Below, piece by piece: positions 43,729 to 52,328 of a stretch of 64,000 bases of DNA. A model generated the notes under the pieces. The model saw only the letters and a list, made by a program, of their open reading frames with translations. It was not told the origin of the DNA and did no database searches. Position numbers and translations under genes: made by a program. Every line of letters starts with the position of its first letter. Positions within the stretch are counted from its first letter, which is position 1. Origin of the DNA: Akkermansia muciniphila (GTDB lineage: Bacteria > Verrucomicrobiota > Verrucomicrobiia > Verrucomicrobiales > Akkermansiaceae); assembly GCA_947624785.1 (NCBI GenBank), contig CANQLV010000005.1, forward strand, positions 160,978 through 224,977, given 5' to 3'.

Positions 43729-44649
43729 TTACTTTTCATCCTTCCTGCCGGGGCGGGAAAGGAAGCCGAGCAGCTTGTCATAGTACGCCTTGGACTTGTC
43801 GTAGTAGGACTGGGGGTCGATGTCCAGCTTGGTGCGGAACAGAAGCCAGAGCTTGTGGAAGGTGTTGACGCGGTAGCGGATGTCGAAGATGCGGAAGCCG
43901 CCCGCCTTCATTTTGTCCAGAATGGTGTGGTAGATGAGCGCCATGGCCTGGGCCGGGATGAGCGCGGCCTTGTCTTCCGGGCGGAGGCGGTTGTATTCCT
44001 CCTCCGCCTCCGCGAAGAACTTTTCCGCCAGGTCCGCCTCATATTGCAGCAGTTCCTGAAGCTGGGGGGAATAGACTCTGCCGCGCAGGTCTTCCAGAGT
44101 GTAGCCGAAACGGTCCATGTCTTCCCTGGGAAGGTAGATGCGGTTGGATTTGCCGTAGTCTTCTGCCACGTCACGGATGATGTTCACCATTTGCAGCGCG
44201 TGCCCCAGGGCGATGGCGTAAGGATAGGCGGCTTCTCCGGCGCCCATGATGCGGGCGGAGGTGAGGCCCACGCAACAGGCCACGCAGTAGGTGTAGTCCA
44301 GCAGTTCGTCACGGTTCAGGGGCTGCTGCTGGCAGATGTCCGAGCGGCAGCCTTCAATCAGGTGCAGCATGGGGGTGGTGTCCAGCTCCAGGTCCTGAAT
44401 GAGGGCGATGATGTCTTCTTCCAGCTCCGTCAGCTCCAGAACGTCTCCGCCGTTGATGACTTCTATCCAGCGGTTCAGGGCGTCGTGGCGTTCTCGGGGC
44501 GTCATGCCCGGTTCGTCCACGATGTCGTCCACCGTGCGGCAGAAGGCGTAAAATTCCGCCATGTGGCGGCGTTCTTCTTCAGGAAGGTCAATGAGGGCGA
44601 AGGCCAGGTTGGACTTGGCCTTGCTTGTAATAGTCTGAGCTTGAGTCAT
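43729..44649 (-). CDS. Squalene/phytoene synthase family protein
   Basis: 306-aa head-to-head prenyl transferase. The two aspartate-rich metal sites are DDIVD near residue 41 and NIIRDVAEDYGKSNRIYLP near 155. YCVACCVGLTSARIMG is also typical. It condenses two C15 or C20 prenyl diphosphates (squalene, hopanoid or carotenoid precursors) at the membrane. No hopene cyclase or desaturase is near, so the product is open. It lies 40 bp downstream of lepB on the same strand, and convergent sequences at its 3' end belong to the GH110 pseudogene. Confidence 0.87.
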   Translation of the reverse strand: MTQAQTITSKAKSNLAFALIDLPEEERRHMAEFYAFCRTVDDIVDEPGMTPRERHDALNRWIEVINGGDVLELTELEEDIIALIQDLELDTTPMLHLIEGCRSDICQQQPLNRDELLDYTYCVACCVGLTSARIMGAGEAAYPYAIALGHALQMVNIIRDVAEDYGKSNRIYLPREDMDRFGYTLEDLRGRVYSPQLQELLQYEADLAEKFFAEAEEEYNRLRPEDKAALIPAQAMALIYHTILDKMKAGGFRIFDIRYRVNTFHKLWLLFRTKLDIDPQSYYDKSKAYYDKLLGFLSRPGRKDEK

Positions 44650-44688
44650 GTCTTGACGGGGAAAACGTGCCTGCGGAGGGGCTGGAAA

Positions 44689-46011
44689 TCAGGGGATAAG
44701 CCCCCAGTGGGAAGTGAAGGGCCACAGGCAGAAGCTGGCGGGGCCTACGATGTTGTATTGGTGAACGGGCCCCCAGTACCGGGAGTCGAAGGAGTTTTCA
44801 CGGGTGGAATTGTCGCCCAGGGCCACGTATTCACGCAGGTAGGGGCGTTTTTTATCATTGGAAAGGTGCACGGTGCCCCCTTCCGTGATGTAGGCCCTCC
44901 CGTCCAGCAGGCTGAGGGGGGCGGGAAGGGCCACATAGCCGCAGGGCTGGTAGGGAGGCTTGCCGGAGGCCACCCTCTGGATGGTCCATTCCGTGGCCGG
45001 TTTTCCGTTGACGATCAATTGGGAGTCACTGATGGACAGGGAATCCCCCGGTACGCCGGAGAGGCGTTTGACGTAGTGCGTTCCGCCTTCCTGCCCGGTG
45101 CTGCTTCCCTTGTTGGCGATGCCTTCAATGCCGCGCGTGTCAAAGACGAAGACTTCCCCGCGCTCCGGCTTGCGGAAGTGGTAGGCCATCTTGTTCACCA
45201 CGATCAGGTCACCGGCGTCAAAGCGGGCGTTCACGATCGTATCCCCCGTCAGGTAGCTTCTGAACGGCGTGTGCCGTTCGGACTCGAAGCGCGGTTCCTG
45301 GTTGAGGAAGTAGCGGCGCGTTTCCGCCTCCGCCGCTGGAATTTCCAGCTTGGAGCCGTCGTCGAAAATCACGTTGGTCACCGTGAGCAGGAGGTATTTG
45401 GTGCCGGGTTCAAAGCGGACGATTTTCTTTTCCTTGGAGGCCGTTTCATGCACATAGGAGCCGCCGTACAGGATCATGTCCCCGATTTTCTTCATCAGGG
45501 TGGGGTCTCCCTCCTGGGGGACGGCGCGGATGCCGTTCAGGGAGGGCTGCATGGAGCCGGTGGGGATGCGGAAGGGCTGGACTACGTAGGCGCGCAGACC
45601 CAGGAAAATGGCCAGGATCACGAACAGGACTTCCACGTTTTCCGCCAGGCCGGAAAGCAGCGCGCCGGGAATGGATTCCAGCGTGGATTCCATTTTGGCG
45701 GTGATGGTTTCCACCTGCTGCCTGTCCCCCCTGCGGAGGCCCGTTTTGAGCAGGGTGCGGCTCTCTTCAAACTCTGCCAGGCGCTCGGGCGGCAGAAGGT
45801 CGCGGTTGTAATTGATGTAGCGGCGCACCGCTTTCAGGGCCATGCGCCCTTTCCGGCGCCATTTGGGCGTAAACCAGGCCAGGGGATGGTCCAGAATAAA
45901 CACCAGGATGGCGTTTGCGGCCGGAAAACGGTCGTAAAGAGTGGCCAGGATGGACTTGTGCGGGCTGTTCATGAGGTGCTGTTGCCATGATGCCCCGTCC
46001 TGAGGCGTCAT
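44689..46011 (-). CDS. lepB: Signal peptidase I with internal insertion
   Basis: 440 aa, longer than typical LepB (about 320 or less). A hydrophobic segment (VEVLFVILAIFLGLRAYVV) precedes the catalytic Ser near residue 153 in IPTGSMQPSL. The catalytic Lys is near residue 313 in YVKRLSGVPGDSL. Roughly 100 extra residues lie between Ser and Lys boxes, including YGGSYVHETASKEKKIV. The C-terminal ALGDNSTRENSFDSRYWGPV box is standard. It cleaves Sec signal peptides at the inner membrane. A start at the second Met (MNSPHKS) is equally plausible. Confidence 0.9.
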   Translation of the reverse strand: MTPQDGASWQQHLMNSPHKSILATLYDRFPAANAILVFILDHPLAWFTPKWRRKGRMALKAVRRYINYNRDLLPPERLAEFEESRTLLKTGLRRGDRQQVETITAKMESTLESIPGALLSGLAENVEVLFVILAIFLGLRAYVVQPFRIPTGSMQPSLNGIRAVPQEGDPTLMKKIGDMILYGGSYVHETASKEKKIVRFEPGTKYLLLTVTNVIFDDGSKLEIPAAEAETRRYFLNQEPRFESERHTPFRSYLTGDTIVNARFDAGDLIVVNKMAYHFRKPERGEVFVFDTRGIEGIANKGSSTGQEGGTHYVKRLSGVPGDSLSISDSQLIVNGKPATEWTIQRVASGKPPYQPCGYVALPAPLSLLDGRAYITEGGTVHLSNDKKRPYLREYVALGDNSTRENSFDSRYWGPVHQYNIVGPASFCLWPFTSHWGLIP

Positions 46012-46027
46012 GGAAGTCTATTTTACG

Positions 46028-47404
46028 TTACGGCAGCCCCATTTTGCCCGGATTCAGCAAATTTCTGGGATCCAGGGCGGATTTGACCAGTTCGTGCAGA
46101 TGGAAGGCTCCTTCTCCCACGGCCTCCCGGAACCATTTGGCCTTCGCCAGGCCGATGCCGTGTTCCCCGGTGATGGTGCCCCCGTGTTCCAGCACCCAGT
46201 GGAACAGCCTGTCCACGCAGGAGTCCGCCAGGGCCTTCTTCTCCGGGTCCGCGTAATCGTCCACCATGATGTTGGTGTGAATATTGCCGTCTCCGGAATG
46301 GCCGAAGCACGCGATGTCCAGCCCCGTTTCCCGGTTCATGGCCTCGCAGAATTCCACCAGGTCCACCAGGCGGGACCTGGGGATGACGATGTCTTCATTC
46401 AGCTTGGTCATGCCGGTGGCTTTCAGGCTGTAGGAGAATTCCCTCCGGAGCTGCCAGATGGCTTCCGCCGCCTCCTCCGTATCCGCGCGCAGGATGTCGG
46501 TCGCGCCGCATTCTTCCAGCAGGACGCAGAGGGAATCCAGTTCCTCACGCACGGCTGCCTGCCTGCCGTCCACTTCCACGATCAGGTGGCCGCGGCTGCC
46601 GGAGGGCAGGGCGCTGTCCCCCAGGTAGGCCCGGGCGGCGCGGAGGGTGAAGCTGTCCGTTATTTCCAGGGCGGAGGGAAGGTGCCCGCTGTTCAGGATG
46701 CGCTGCACGGCGGCGGCGGCCAGCGGGAACTGAGGGAAGCTGGCGCTGAGCGCGCCGAAGGCTTCCGGATGGGGGATGATCCGCAGAATGGCCCGGGTGA
46801 CGATGCCCAGCATCCCTTCCGAACCGATGAAAAGGTCCCCGAGGTCGAAGCCCGTTTTGTTCTTGTGGGTGCGTCCCCCGCATTCCACCACTTCCCCGCT
46901 GGCAAGCACTACGGTCAGGCCCAGCACGTAGGCCTTGGTGACTCCGTATTTCAGGCACCTGGGGCCGCCTGCGTTCGTGGCGATATTGCCGCCGATGCTG
47001 CATTCCTTCCTGGACGCCGGGTCCGGTGGGTAGAACCAGCCCAGCGCGCGGGCTTCCCTCTGGAGGTCCGCCGTGATGACGCCGGGTTCCACCACGGCCA
47101 CGCCGTCTTCCGGGGAGATTTCCAGAATGCGGTTCATCCGTTCCAGGGAAAGGCTGATGCCTCCGCGCAGGGGAACGCAGCCCCCCACGTATCCCACGCC
47201 GCCGCCGCGGGCCGTGACGGGGATGTTCATGGAAGAGGCATAGCGCATCAGCAGGGAGACGTCCTCCGTGCTTTCCGGGAAGACGACTGCCTCCGGCAGC
47301 ACGGACGCGTACCATTTGTCCCCGGCGTGCGCGGCCAGCACATCCGGAGCCCCGGAGACCTTTTCAGGCCCCAGGATGCGGGAAATGTCTTCTTCCAAAG
47401 ACAT
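46028..47404 (-). CDS. FAD-binding oxidase, GlcD/D-lactate dehydrogenase type
   Basis: 458-aa VAO-family flavoprotein. The N-terminal FAD domain has PVTARGGGVGYVGGCVP, PDPASRKECSIGGNIATNAGG and the LGLTVVLASGEVVE region. The C-terminal part ends with GEHGIGLAKAKWF, the His-containing motif of glycolate oxidase subunit GlcD. Likely oxidises D-2-hydroxy acids (glycolate or D-lactate) and passes electrons to the quinone pool through partner proteins that are not in the window. It starts 3 bp after the preceding gene, forming a two-gene operon. Confidence 0.87.
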   Translation of the reverse strand: MSLEEDISRILGPEKVSGAPDVLAAHAGDKWYASVLPEAVVFPESTEDVSLLMRYASSMNIPVTARGGGVGYVGGCVPLRGGISLSLERMNRILEISPEDGVAVVEPGVITADLQREARALGWFYPPDPASRKECSIGGNIATNAGGPRCLKYGVTKAYVLGLTVVLASGEVVECGGRTHKNKTGFDLGDLFIGSEGMLGIVTRAILRIIPHPEAFGALSASFPQFPLAAAAVQRILNSGHLPSALEITDSFTLRAARAYLGDSALPSGSRGHLIVEVDGRQAAVREELDSLCVLLEECGATDILRADTEEAAEAIWQLRREFSYSLKATGMTKLNEDIVIPRSRLVDLVEFCEAMNRETGLDIACFGHSGDGNIHTNIMVDDYADPEKKALADSCVDRLFHWVLEHGGTITGEHGIGLAKAKWFREAVGEGAFHLHELVKSALDPRNLLNPGKMGLP

Positions 47405-47407
47405 GGA

Positions 47408-47992
47408 TTACTTGAGGATGGGGGTGCAGAAGCAGTCCGGGCGGTGGAAGTCCGGATTGCCGGAAAGGTCGTCCGCCGTGGTCAGGAAAATCTGGTCCGG
47501 GGTGTCCAGGATGAACGTGGCGGCCAGCTTGCAGTCGCGTACGTCCACGCCGCGCAGTTCGTTCAGCGGAATGCGGGCCATGGCGCACCAGCCCTCGTCC
47601 GTCAGGATGCTCTTGGTATCCACGGCCAGCGGGGCGGGAATATCTTCATTGGCCCGGCGGGTGTCGGAAAAGGCGCAGGCCCACCACGCTCCGTTGGGCG
47701 CAAGGTTGAATTCCCAGTAATTGGTGCCGTCCCCGGCGGCCATGAACCATTCCGCCAGGTCGTACCTCCAGAGTTCCGGCAGGAACTGGCCGGGCCGGGC
47801 GTCCGGATGGACGGTGGCTTCCTTGCTGCGGGAGGCCAGGAACCAGAGGTACTCGCCGTCCGTCGCGAAGGCGAACTCCGCGCTTGGCTCCACGTCGTAT
47901 CCGAACCAGTCGTTGACGAGTTCCTGGCGGGGCAGGGAGGCAAGCTGGTCAAAGCTTCCGTTGAAGGCCCATTGGTGAATGATTACTTGCAT
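47408..47992 (-). CDS. Putative CBM9/DOMON-like beta-sandwich protein
   Basis: 194-aa protein without a signal peptide. The layout WAFNGSFDQLASLPRQELV, FGYDVEPSAEFAFATDGEYL, GDGTNYWEFNLAPNGAWWA and WCAMARIPLNEL resembles carbohydrate-binding CBM9/DOMON-type sandwich domains, here apparently cytosolic. It is coupled by a 3-bp gap to the GlcD-like oxidase. A binding role for a sugar acid or related ligand fits this context but is not shown. I assign it only by the typical strand pattern. Confidence 0.5.
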   Translation of the reverse strand: MQVIIHQWAFNGSFDQLASLPRQELVNDWFGYDVEPSAEFAFATDGEYLWFLASRSKEATVHPDARPGQFLPELWRYDLAEWFMAAGDGTNYWEFNLAPNGAWWACAFSDTRRANEDIPAPLAVDTKSILTDEGWCAMARIPLNELRGVDVRDCKLAATFILDTPDQIFLTTADDLSGNPDFHRPDCFCTPILK

Positions 47993-48072
47993 ACCATCAC
48001 ATTTGGACAGTTTGCAGCTTTTATCAAGCCAGAACGTCTTATGGGCTTGGATATTGACGTGATTTCTCCATC

Positions 48073-48738
48073 ATGGGCTCCGTCATGCATTTTCAAAGGA
48101 CGCTGAACCTGCTGTCCCGCGGAAGCGCTCCCGGTTACCTGGCCGTGTTCATCGGAGGCTTCGGGGACGTGGTGGCGGGCTGCCTGAGCCGGGTGGAAAA
48201 GAGGTTTCCCGGTTTTTTGCCGGGGGTGGCGCATGCCACGGCCTATTACCACTGGGACGGGGGCGGCTGCGGCGTGTTCCTGGACAGGTGCGGAAAAATT
48301 GCGGCGGAGCTGGAAGAGCTGCGCCGGGAATGCCCCGGGCTGCCCGTCGTGCTGGTGGGCCACAGCTATGGCGGCTCCTGCGCGGTGGAAGTAGCCAGGC
48401 GACAAGCGGTTCAGGCCGCTCCGCTCTGCCTCCTGACCATAGACGCCGTGGCGCGGCGGCAGAAAAACGCGCGCCCGGCCTGCGTGGAATGGTGGGGAAA
48501 TGCCTACCTGCGGGACGGAGGCGGCTTCATGGACGTGGTGCCCAGGATCGGCGGCCGCTGGGGGCACTGCGCCGGGGCGGACGCCAACCTGGCTTTTTCC
48601 GGCTACCGGCGAGACCGGAAGGGCCGCCTTTATTCCCACCGGAGGCCCGCTCCCATGCTGTATGAAGCTCCCGCGGAAGAAACGCGCAGCCTTTTCCAGG
48701 CGGCATCCGCGTGGCTGGAAGGCAGAATTCCGGGCTGA
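48073..48738 (+). CDS. Alpha/beta hydrolase-like protein
   Basis: 221 aa, no signal peptide. The nucleophile elbow is GHSYGGS near residue 98. Earlier parts include GYLAVFIGGFGDVVAGC, which serves as the oxyanion side, and TIDAVARRQ may supply the acid. The His is likely in GRWGHCAGADANLAF. Such hydrolases act on esters, thioesters or lipids; none of these can be chosen here. An in-frame ATG four codons downstream is an alternative start. It faces the EpsI-like gene convergently with an 8-bp gap. Confidence 0.7.
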   Translation: MGSVMHFQRTLNLLSRGSAPGYLAVFIGGFGDVVAGCLSRVEKRFPGFLPGVAHATAYYHWDGGGCGVFLDRCGKIAAELEELRRECPGLPVVLVGHSYGGSCAVEVARRQAVQAAPLCLLTIDAVARRQKNARPACVEWWGNAYLRDGGGFMDVVPRIGGRWGHCAGADANLAFSGYRRDRKGRLYSHRRPAPMLYEAPAEETRSLFQAASAWLEGRIPG

Positions 48739-48746
48739 CCGCCGCG

Positions 48747-49469
48747 CTACCGGTCCAGCTCGTCCCACTTCACCAGTTGGGAAAGAAGCTGGCTGATGAG
48801 GCGCTCCGTCTGATTACGGGCTTCCTCCTCAGGCACTCTGATCTTGTCCCCGTACGCGGTGGAAATCTGGAAGTAGCACCAGCGCTGGTCCACGCCGTAC
48901 AGCACCCTGTCCTTCATATCCGTCAGGGTGCGGGCCAGGTGGTCCTCCGTCATGTGGTGGTGGCCGATGAACACGTAATAGTGCATGCTGTCCAGGATGA
49001 TGGGCCGCGGCTGGTCCGGAGTGATGTTCTGCTGGGATTTCAGCTTGGTCATCCTGATGGTTCCGTGGCCTTCCACGGGCACCTCCACCTTGGTTCCCGT
49101 CAGGTTGAAATGACCCTGGGCCGGAAGGCAGCGTTCCGGGCGGTGGATGGAGTTGTTCAGGTCATGGCCGGATTTGACGATGGAGACGCGGCACAGCACG
49201 GGCGCGGTTTCCGGCGCGTCCAGGCTGATGGGGACTTCCTGCACGTAATCCGCCTTGGAAAATTCCGTGTCCGGCGCCAGGATGCCCCGTTCCTGTTCAG
49301 ACTCCTGCCGGCGCGTGCCGTGCCAGCCGTCCGGATTCATGCCTGTGGGGAGGGCCATGCTGATGGATGAATCCTGCACCTCTCCCTTGCGCGGCATCAG
49401 GTAAATGCCACCGAGCGTGACGGCCAGCAGGAGGGGAAGGACGAAAATCTTGAGCGTTTTAATGTTCAT
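48747..49469 (-). CDS. Exosortase-associated EpsI-like protein (DUF3485)
   Basis: 240 aa with an N-terminal membrane segment (IKTLKIFVLPLLLAVTLGGIY). The exported part contains SIVKSGHDLNNSIHRPERCLPAQGHFNLTG; the H-x-P-E-x-C-L-P-x-x-G pattern is the hallmark of EpsI/DUF3485. EpsI proteins accompany exosortases and are required for exopolysaccharide or PEP-CTERM systems. It lies 14 bp behind the exosortase gene on the same strand and is the second gene of that pair. It sits in the periplasm, anchored in the inner membrane. Confidence 0.87.
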   Translation of the reverse strand: MNIKTLKIFVLPLLLAVTLGGIYLMPRKGEVQDSSISMALPTGMNPDGWHGTRRQESEQERGILAPDTEFSKADYVQEVPISLDAPETAPVLCRVSIVKSGHDLNNSIHRPERCLPAQGHFNLTGTKVEVPVEGHGTIRMTKLKSQQNITPDQPRPIILDSMHYYVFIGHHHMTEDHLARTLTDMKDRVLYGVDQRWCYFQISTAYGDKIRVPEEEARNQTERLISQLLSQLVKWDELDR

Positions 49470-49483
49470 GGCGGCGGAAACGC

Positions 49484-50434
49484 TTATTGGGACTTGTTCA
49501 TTTTAACGACCAGCTTCTTGCGCCGGGACGGCTTCCAGATCAGCTCCCCGGCCAGCAGGGAGTGGACGGCCGCCAGGCCGAGAAGGCAGATGGGGAAGAA
49601 GAACAGCAGGCCGGACCAGTCATGCCAGGTTTTCGCGGCAAACTCGGGGTCCCCGTATTCCGCCAGCACTACAATGCTGGTGATGCGGACGCCGTTGCCG
49701 ATGACGGCCAGGGGAATGGCGCTGAGGAAGAGCACGCATTTTTTCCAGAACTTCAGGTCGGACAGGTAGGCCCAGGCGGCGGACAGCATGAGCAGGGCCA
49801 TCAGGGAGCGCATGCCGCTGCATCCTCCTGAAATGTTGAAGGCGTCCCAGTGGCCGCCGGTGGAGCGGATGTTGGTGCCTTGCAGGTAGGTATCCACGCC
49901 GAAGAGGGCCGCGCCCAGGTGCCCCAGCTCCGTGGCGACGATTTGCAGCTCCACCGTGGCCTGCTGGAAGGAGGGAAGGGGAATGCACAGCCAGAAAAAG
50001 AGCAGGGGGAAGGCGCACAGCCTGGCGATCCGCGGCCCGGCCAGGTACCAGGCTCCGCCCAGCAGGATCAGGGGAAGCGCGCCCACGGCCACGCGGGGCT
50101 GACCCACGCGGAAGGAGAGCGCCAGAAGAAGGGCCGCCGGGATGAAAAGAATCAGCCCGCGCCAGTCCATGCGCCTGGGTGCCTGGGCAATCTTTTTCCT
50201 GGCGTGGTACAGCATGAAGGCGATGATGGGAACCACCAGCCAGCCGTGTTCGTAATCCGTCTGCTTGTTCCAGGAGGAAACGAGCCACTGGATGCTGCTT
50301 TCATTCCCGGTGGAACCGAATTCGGGAAACGCCAGGTAGGGCAGCGCCAGCAGGATGGCGCACACGGCCAGGGCGGCGATCATGGGGACGGTTAGAAATC
50401 TCTCTTTGGCATCTGGAACGGGGGAACCCATCAT
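49484..50434 (-). CDS. Exosortase (PEP-CTERM sorting transpeptidase)
   Basis: 316-aa polytopic membrane protein with about eight hydrophobic helices. The catalytic triad of exosortases is present: Cys near residue 205 in FNISGGCSGMRSL, Arg near 248 in IGNGVRITSI, and His in TWHDWSGLLFFF. It recognises PEP-CTERM tails, cleaves them and attaches or releases the protein during export. The IdeS-like protease at 30.6 kb is the only PEP-CTERM target visible in this window. EpsI follows directly. Together with the polysaccharide locus at the left end it fits the known exosortase/EPS association. Confidence 0.93.
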   Translation of the reverse strand: MMGSPVPDAKERFLTVPMIAALAVCAILLALPYLAFPEFGSTGNESSIQWLVSSWNKQTDYEHGWLVVPIIAFMLYHARKKIAQAPRRMDWRGLILFIPAALLLALSFRVGQPRVAVGALPLILLGGAWYLAGPRIARLCAFPLLFFWLCIPLPSFQQATVELQIVATELGHLGAALFGVDTYLQGTNIRSTGGHWDAFNISGGCSGMRSLMALLMLSAAWAYLSDLKFWKKCVLFLSAIPLAVIGNGVRITSIVVLAEYGDPEFAAKTWHDWSGLLFFFPICLLGLAAVHSLLAGELIWKPSRRKKLVVKMNKSQ

Positions 50435-50516
50435 GGAGAAAAATCAAATTGTGAGAATTAAGTATTGCGATTATGTGGACCTGTGTTCAGAATGCGTCCG
50501 CTTTTCAGTTTCCGGT

Positions 50517-51446
50517 ATGAAGATTATCAGCGGTACAGCACACAGAGAACTTGCGGAGCGCATTGCGCAAAGCGTAGGCATTCAGTTGACGGACGTCACG
50601 GTGAACACTTTCCCCGATGGAGAAAGTTTTGTAAAGATAAATGAAAACATCCGCGGCAAGGATGTTTTCCTCATTCAGCCCACCTGCCCCCCCACCAACC
50701 ATAACATCATGGAATTATGCGTGATGGTGGACGCCGCCCGCCGTGCCAGCGCCGGACGCATCACCGCGGTGGTTCCCTTCTTCGGGTACGCCCGCCAGGA
50801 CCGCAAGGACCAGCCCCGCGTTCCCATTACCGCCAAGCTGGTGGCCAACCTGCTGACCGCCGCCGGCGTGGACCGCGTGCTGACCATGGACCTGCACGCC
50901 GCCCAGATCCAGGGCTTCTTTGATATTCCGGTGGACCACCTGTACGCCGCTCCCGTTTTAATCCGCCACCTGCGCGAACACTATGTAAAGGACCTCCAGA
51001 ACCTGGTCGTCGTTTCCCCGGACGTGGGCGGCGTGAAAATGGCCCGCGCCTATTCAGACGCCCTGGGTGCGGAGCTGGCCATCGTCGCCAAGCACCGCGT
51101 CAACGCCACGCATGTGGAGGCCATGAACGTCATCGGTGACGTGGAAGGCCGTGACGCCGTCCTGATTGACGACATGACGGAGACCGCCGGCACCCTGTGC
51201 GCTGCCGCCAACATCCTGAAGGAACGCGGCGCCCAGCGCGTGTTTGCCTGCGTGTCCCACGGCGTGCTGGGGGACATGGCCCGCGAACGCATTGCCGGCT
51301 CCTGCATTGAACGCGTTCTTACTTCCGACACCGTTCCCATGGCCTATGGCCCCAAGGTGGACTGCATCAGCGTGGGCGACCTGCTGGGTCATGCCGTGCA
51401 GCGCATACATGACGGAGAATCCGTATCATCATTATTTGACATTTAG
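50517..51446 (+). CDS. prs: Ribose-phosphate pyrophosphokinase
   Basis: Forms PRPP from ribose-5-phosphate and ATP for purine, pyrimidine and histidine synthesis. 309 aa from the ATG at 50517; an in-frame ATG at 50433 would add a tail atypical for PrsA. Signatures: GTAHRELAERIAQ, FPDGESFVKINENIRGKDVF, the FGYARQDRKDQPR active-site loop, VVVSPDVGGVKMA and the PRPP-binding VLIDDMTETAGTLC. A standard bacterial class I enzyme, divergent from the exosortase and upstream of rplY. Confidence 0.96.
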   Translation: MKIISGTAHRELAERIAQSVGIQLTDVTVNTFPDGESFVKINENIRGKDVFLIQPTCPPTNHNIMELCVMVDAARRASAGRITAVVPFFGYARQDRKDQPRVPITAKLVANLLTAAGVDRVLTMDLHAAQIQGFFDIPVDHLYAAPVLIRHLREHYVKDLQNLVVVSPDVGGVKMARAYSDALGAELAIVAKHRVNATHVEAMNVIGDVEGRDAVLIDDMTETAGTLCAAANILKERGAQRVFACVSHGVLGDMARERIAGSCIERVLTSDTVPMAYGPKVDCISVGDLLGHAVQRIHDGESVSSLFDI

Positions 51447-51494
51447 CCAATTTTAGTGCAGAGTCCTGCGCCCTGACCTGAGTACCGGTTTACG

Positions 51495-51533
51495 CGGGTT
51501 CAGAAATCCCGGCGGGGCCTCTGCCTGAACCCG
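51495..51533 (+). promoter_or_regulatory. Inverted repeat in prs-rplY gap
   Basis: CGGGTTCAG (51495-51503) pairs perfectly with CTGAACCCG (51525-51533), with an internal short GC-rich stem. No T-run follows, so it may be a 5' leader structure of rplY instead of a terminator. Confidence 0.35.
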
Positions 51534-51579
51534 ATTAGGAAACATTATCAATCAACACTCAATATTGCCTCTATAAAAC

Positions 51580-52185
51580 ATGGCTACATCCCATTCCCTC
51601 AAGGCCGAAACGAGAGCCTGCGGCTCCGGTAATCTGAAGCAACTCCGCAGCCAGGGCCTGGTCCCCGGCGTGGTTTACGGTCCCGGTTTTGACAACGTCA
51701 ATATCCAGGTTGACGCCCGCGAACTCTCCCGCATGCTGGCTTCCGCCGTTTCCGAACACATCCTGGTGGCCCTGGACATCGACGGCAAGATCGTGAAGGC
51801 CCTCCTCAAGGAAGTGCAGCACAACCCCATCACCAACGCCTGCCTGCATGTGGACTTCCAGGCCGTGACCGATACCACGGTCATCCACTCCATCGTTCCC
51901 GTTATTCTGGAAGGCGAAGCCGCCGGCGTAGCCCTGGGCGGCGTGCTGGACCAGACCATTCATGAACTGGCGATCGTCTGCCAGGTGAAAAACCTGCCGG
52001 AAGCCATTACTGCTGACATCTCCGGCCTGAAGCTGGGTGAAACCCTGCGCATTGCCGATCTCAAGCTGCCCTCCGGCGTGAACACGGAACTGGCCGGCGA
52101 CGTGATCGTGGCCATCGTGGAAGCCCCCCGCATTTCCAGTGAGGAAACCGCTCCGGCCGTTGAAGAAGCCGCTGCCGAGAAGTAA
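51580..52185 (+). CDS. rplY: Ribosomal protein L25/Ctc
   Basis: 201-aa long form of L25 (general stress protein CTC type). The N-terminal L25 domain binds 5S rRNA: LKAETRACGSGNLKQLR, GLVPGVVYGPGFDNV. The C-terminal TL5-like domain covers VHSIVPVILEGEAAGVALGG. The tail is acidic and Ala-rich. Separate transcription from prs is suggested by the 133-bp gap with an inverted repeat. It is closed by an intrinsic terminator 32 bp beyond the stop. Confidence 0.94.
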   Translation: MATSHSLKAETRACGSGNLKQLRSQGLVPGVVYGPGFDNVNIQVDARELSRMLASAVSEHILVALDIDGKIVKALLKEVQHNPITNACLHVDFQAVTDTTVIHSIVPVILEGEAAGVALGGVLDQTIHELAIVCQVKNLPEAITADISGLKLGETLRIADLKLPSGVNTELAGDVIVAIVEAPRISSEETAPAVEEAAAEK

Positions 52186-52216
52186 GCCTGAAACAGCCTG
52201 TTTTTTATCTCTCCGG

Positions 52217-52252
52217 GCCCGGAACCGTTTTTACGGCTCCGGGCTTTTTTTT
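52217..52252 (+). terminator. Intrinsic terminator after rplY
   Basis: A 12-bp stem with one mismatch (52217-52228 with 52233-52244) and TTTT loop, followed by eight T. It separates rplY from the coiled-coil protein gene. Confidence 0.85.
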
Positions 52253-52328
52253 GTCGCCAAGAGAGAGTCTTCTGGTAAAATGCAAGATACGTATTCGTCA
52301 GATTACTCTGGAAAAAAGCCTTAGATTT

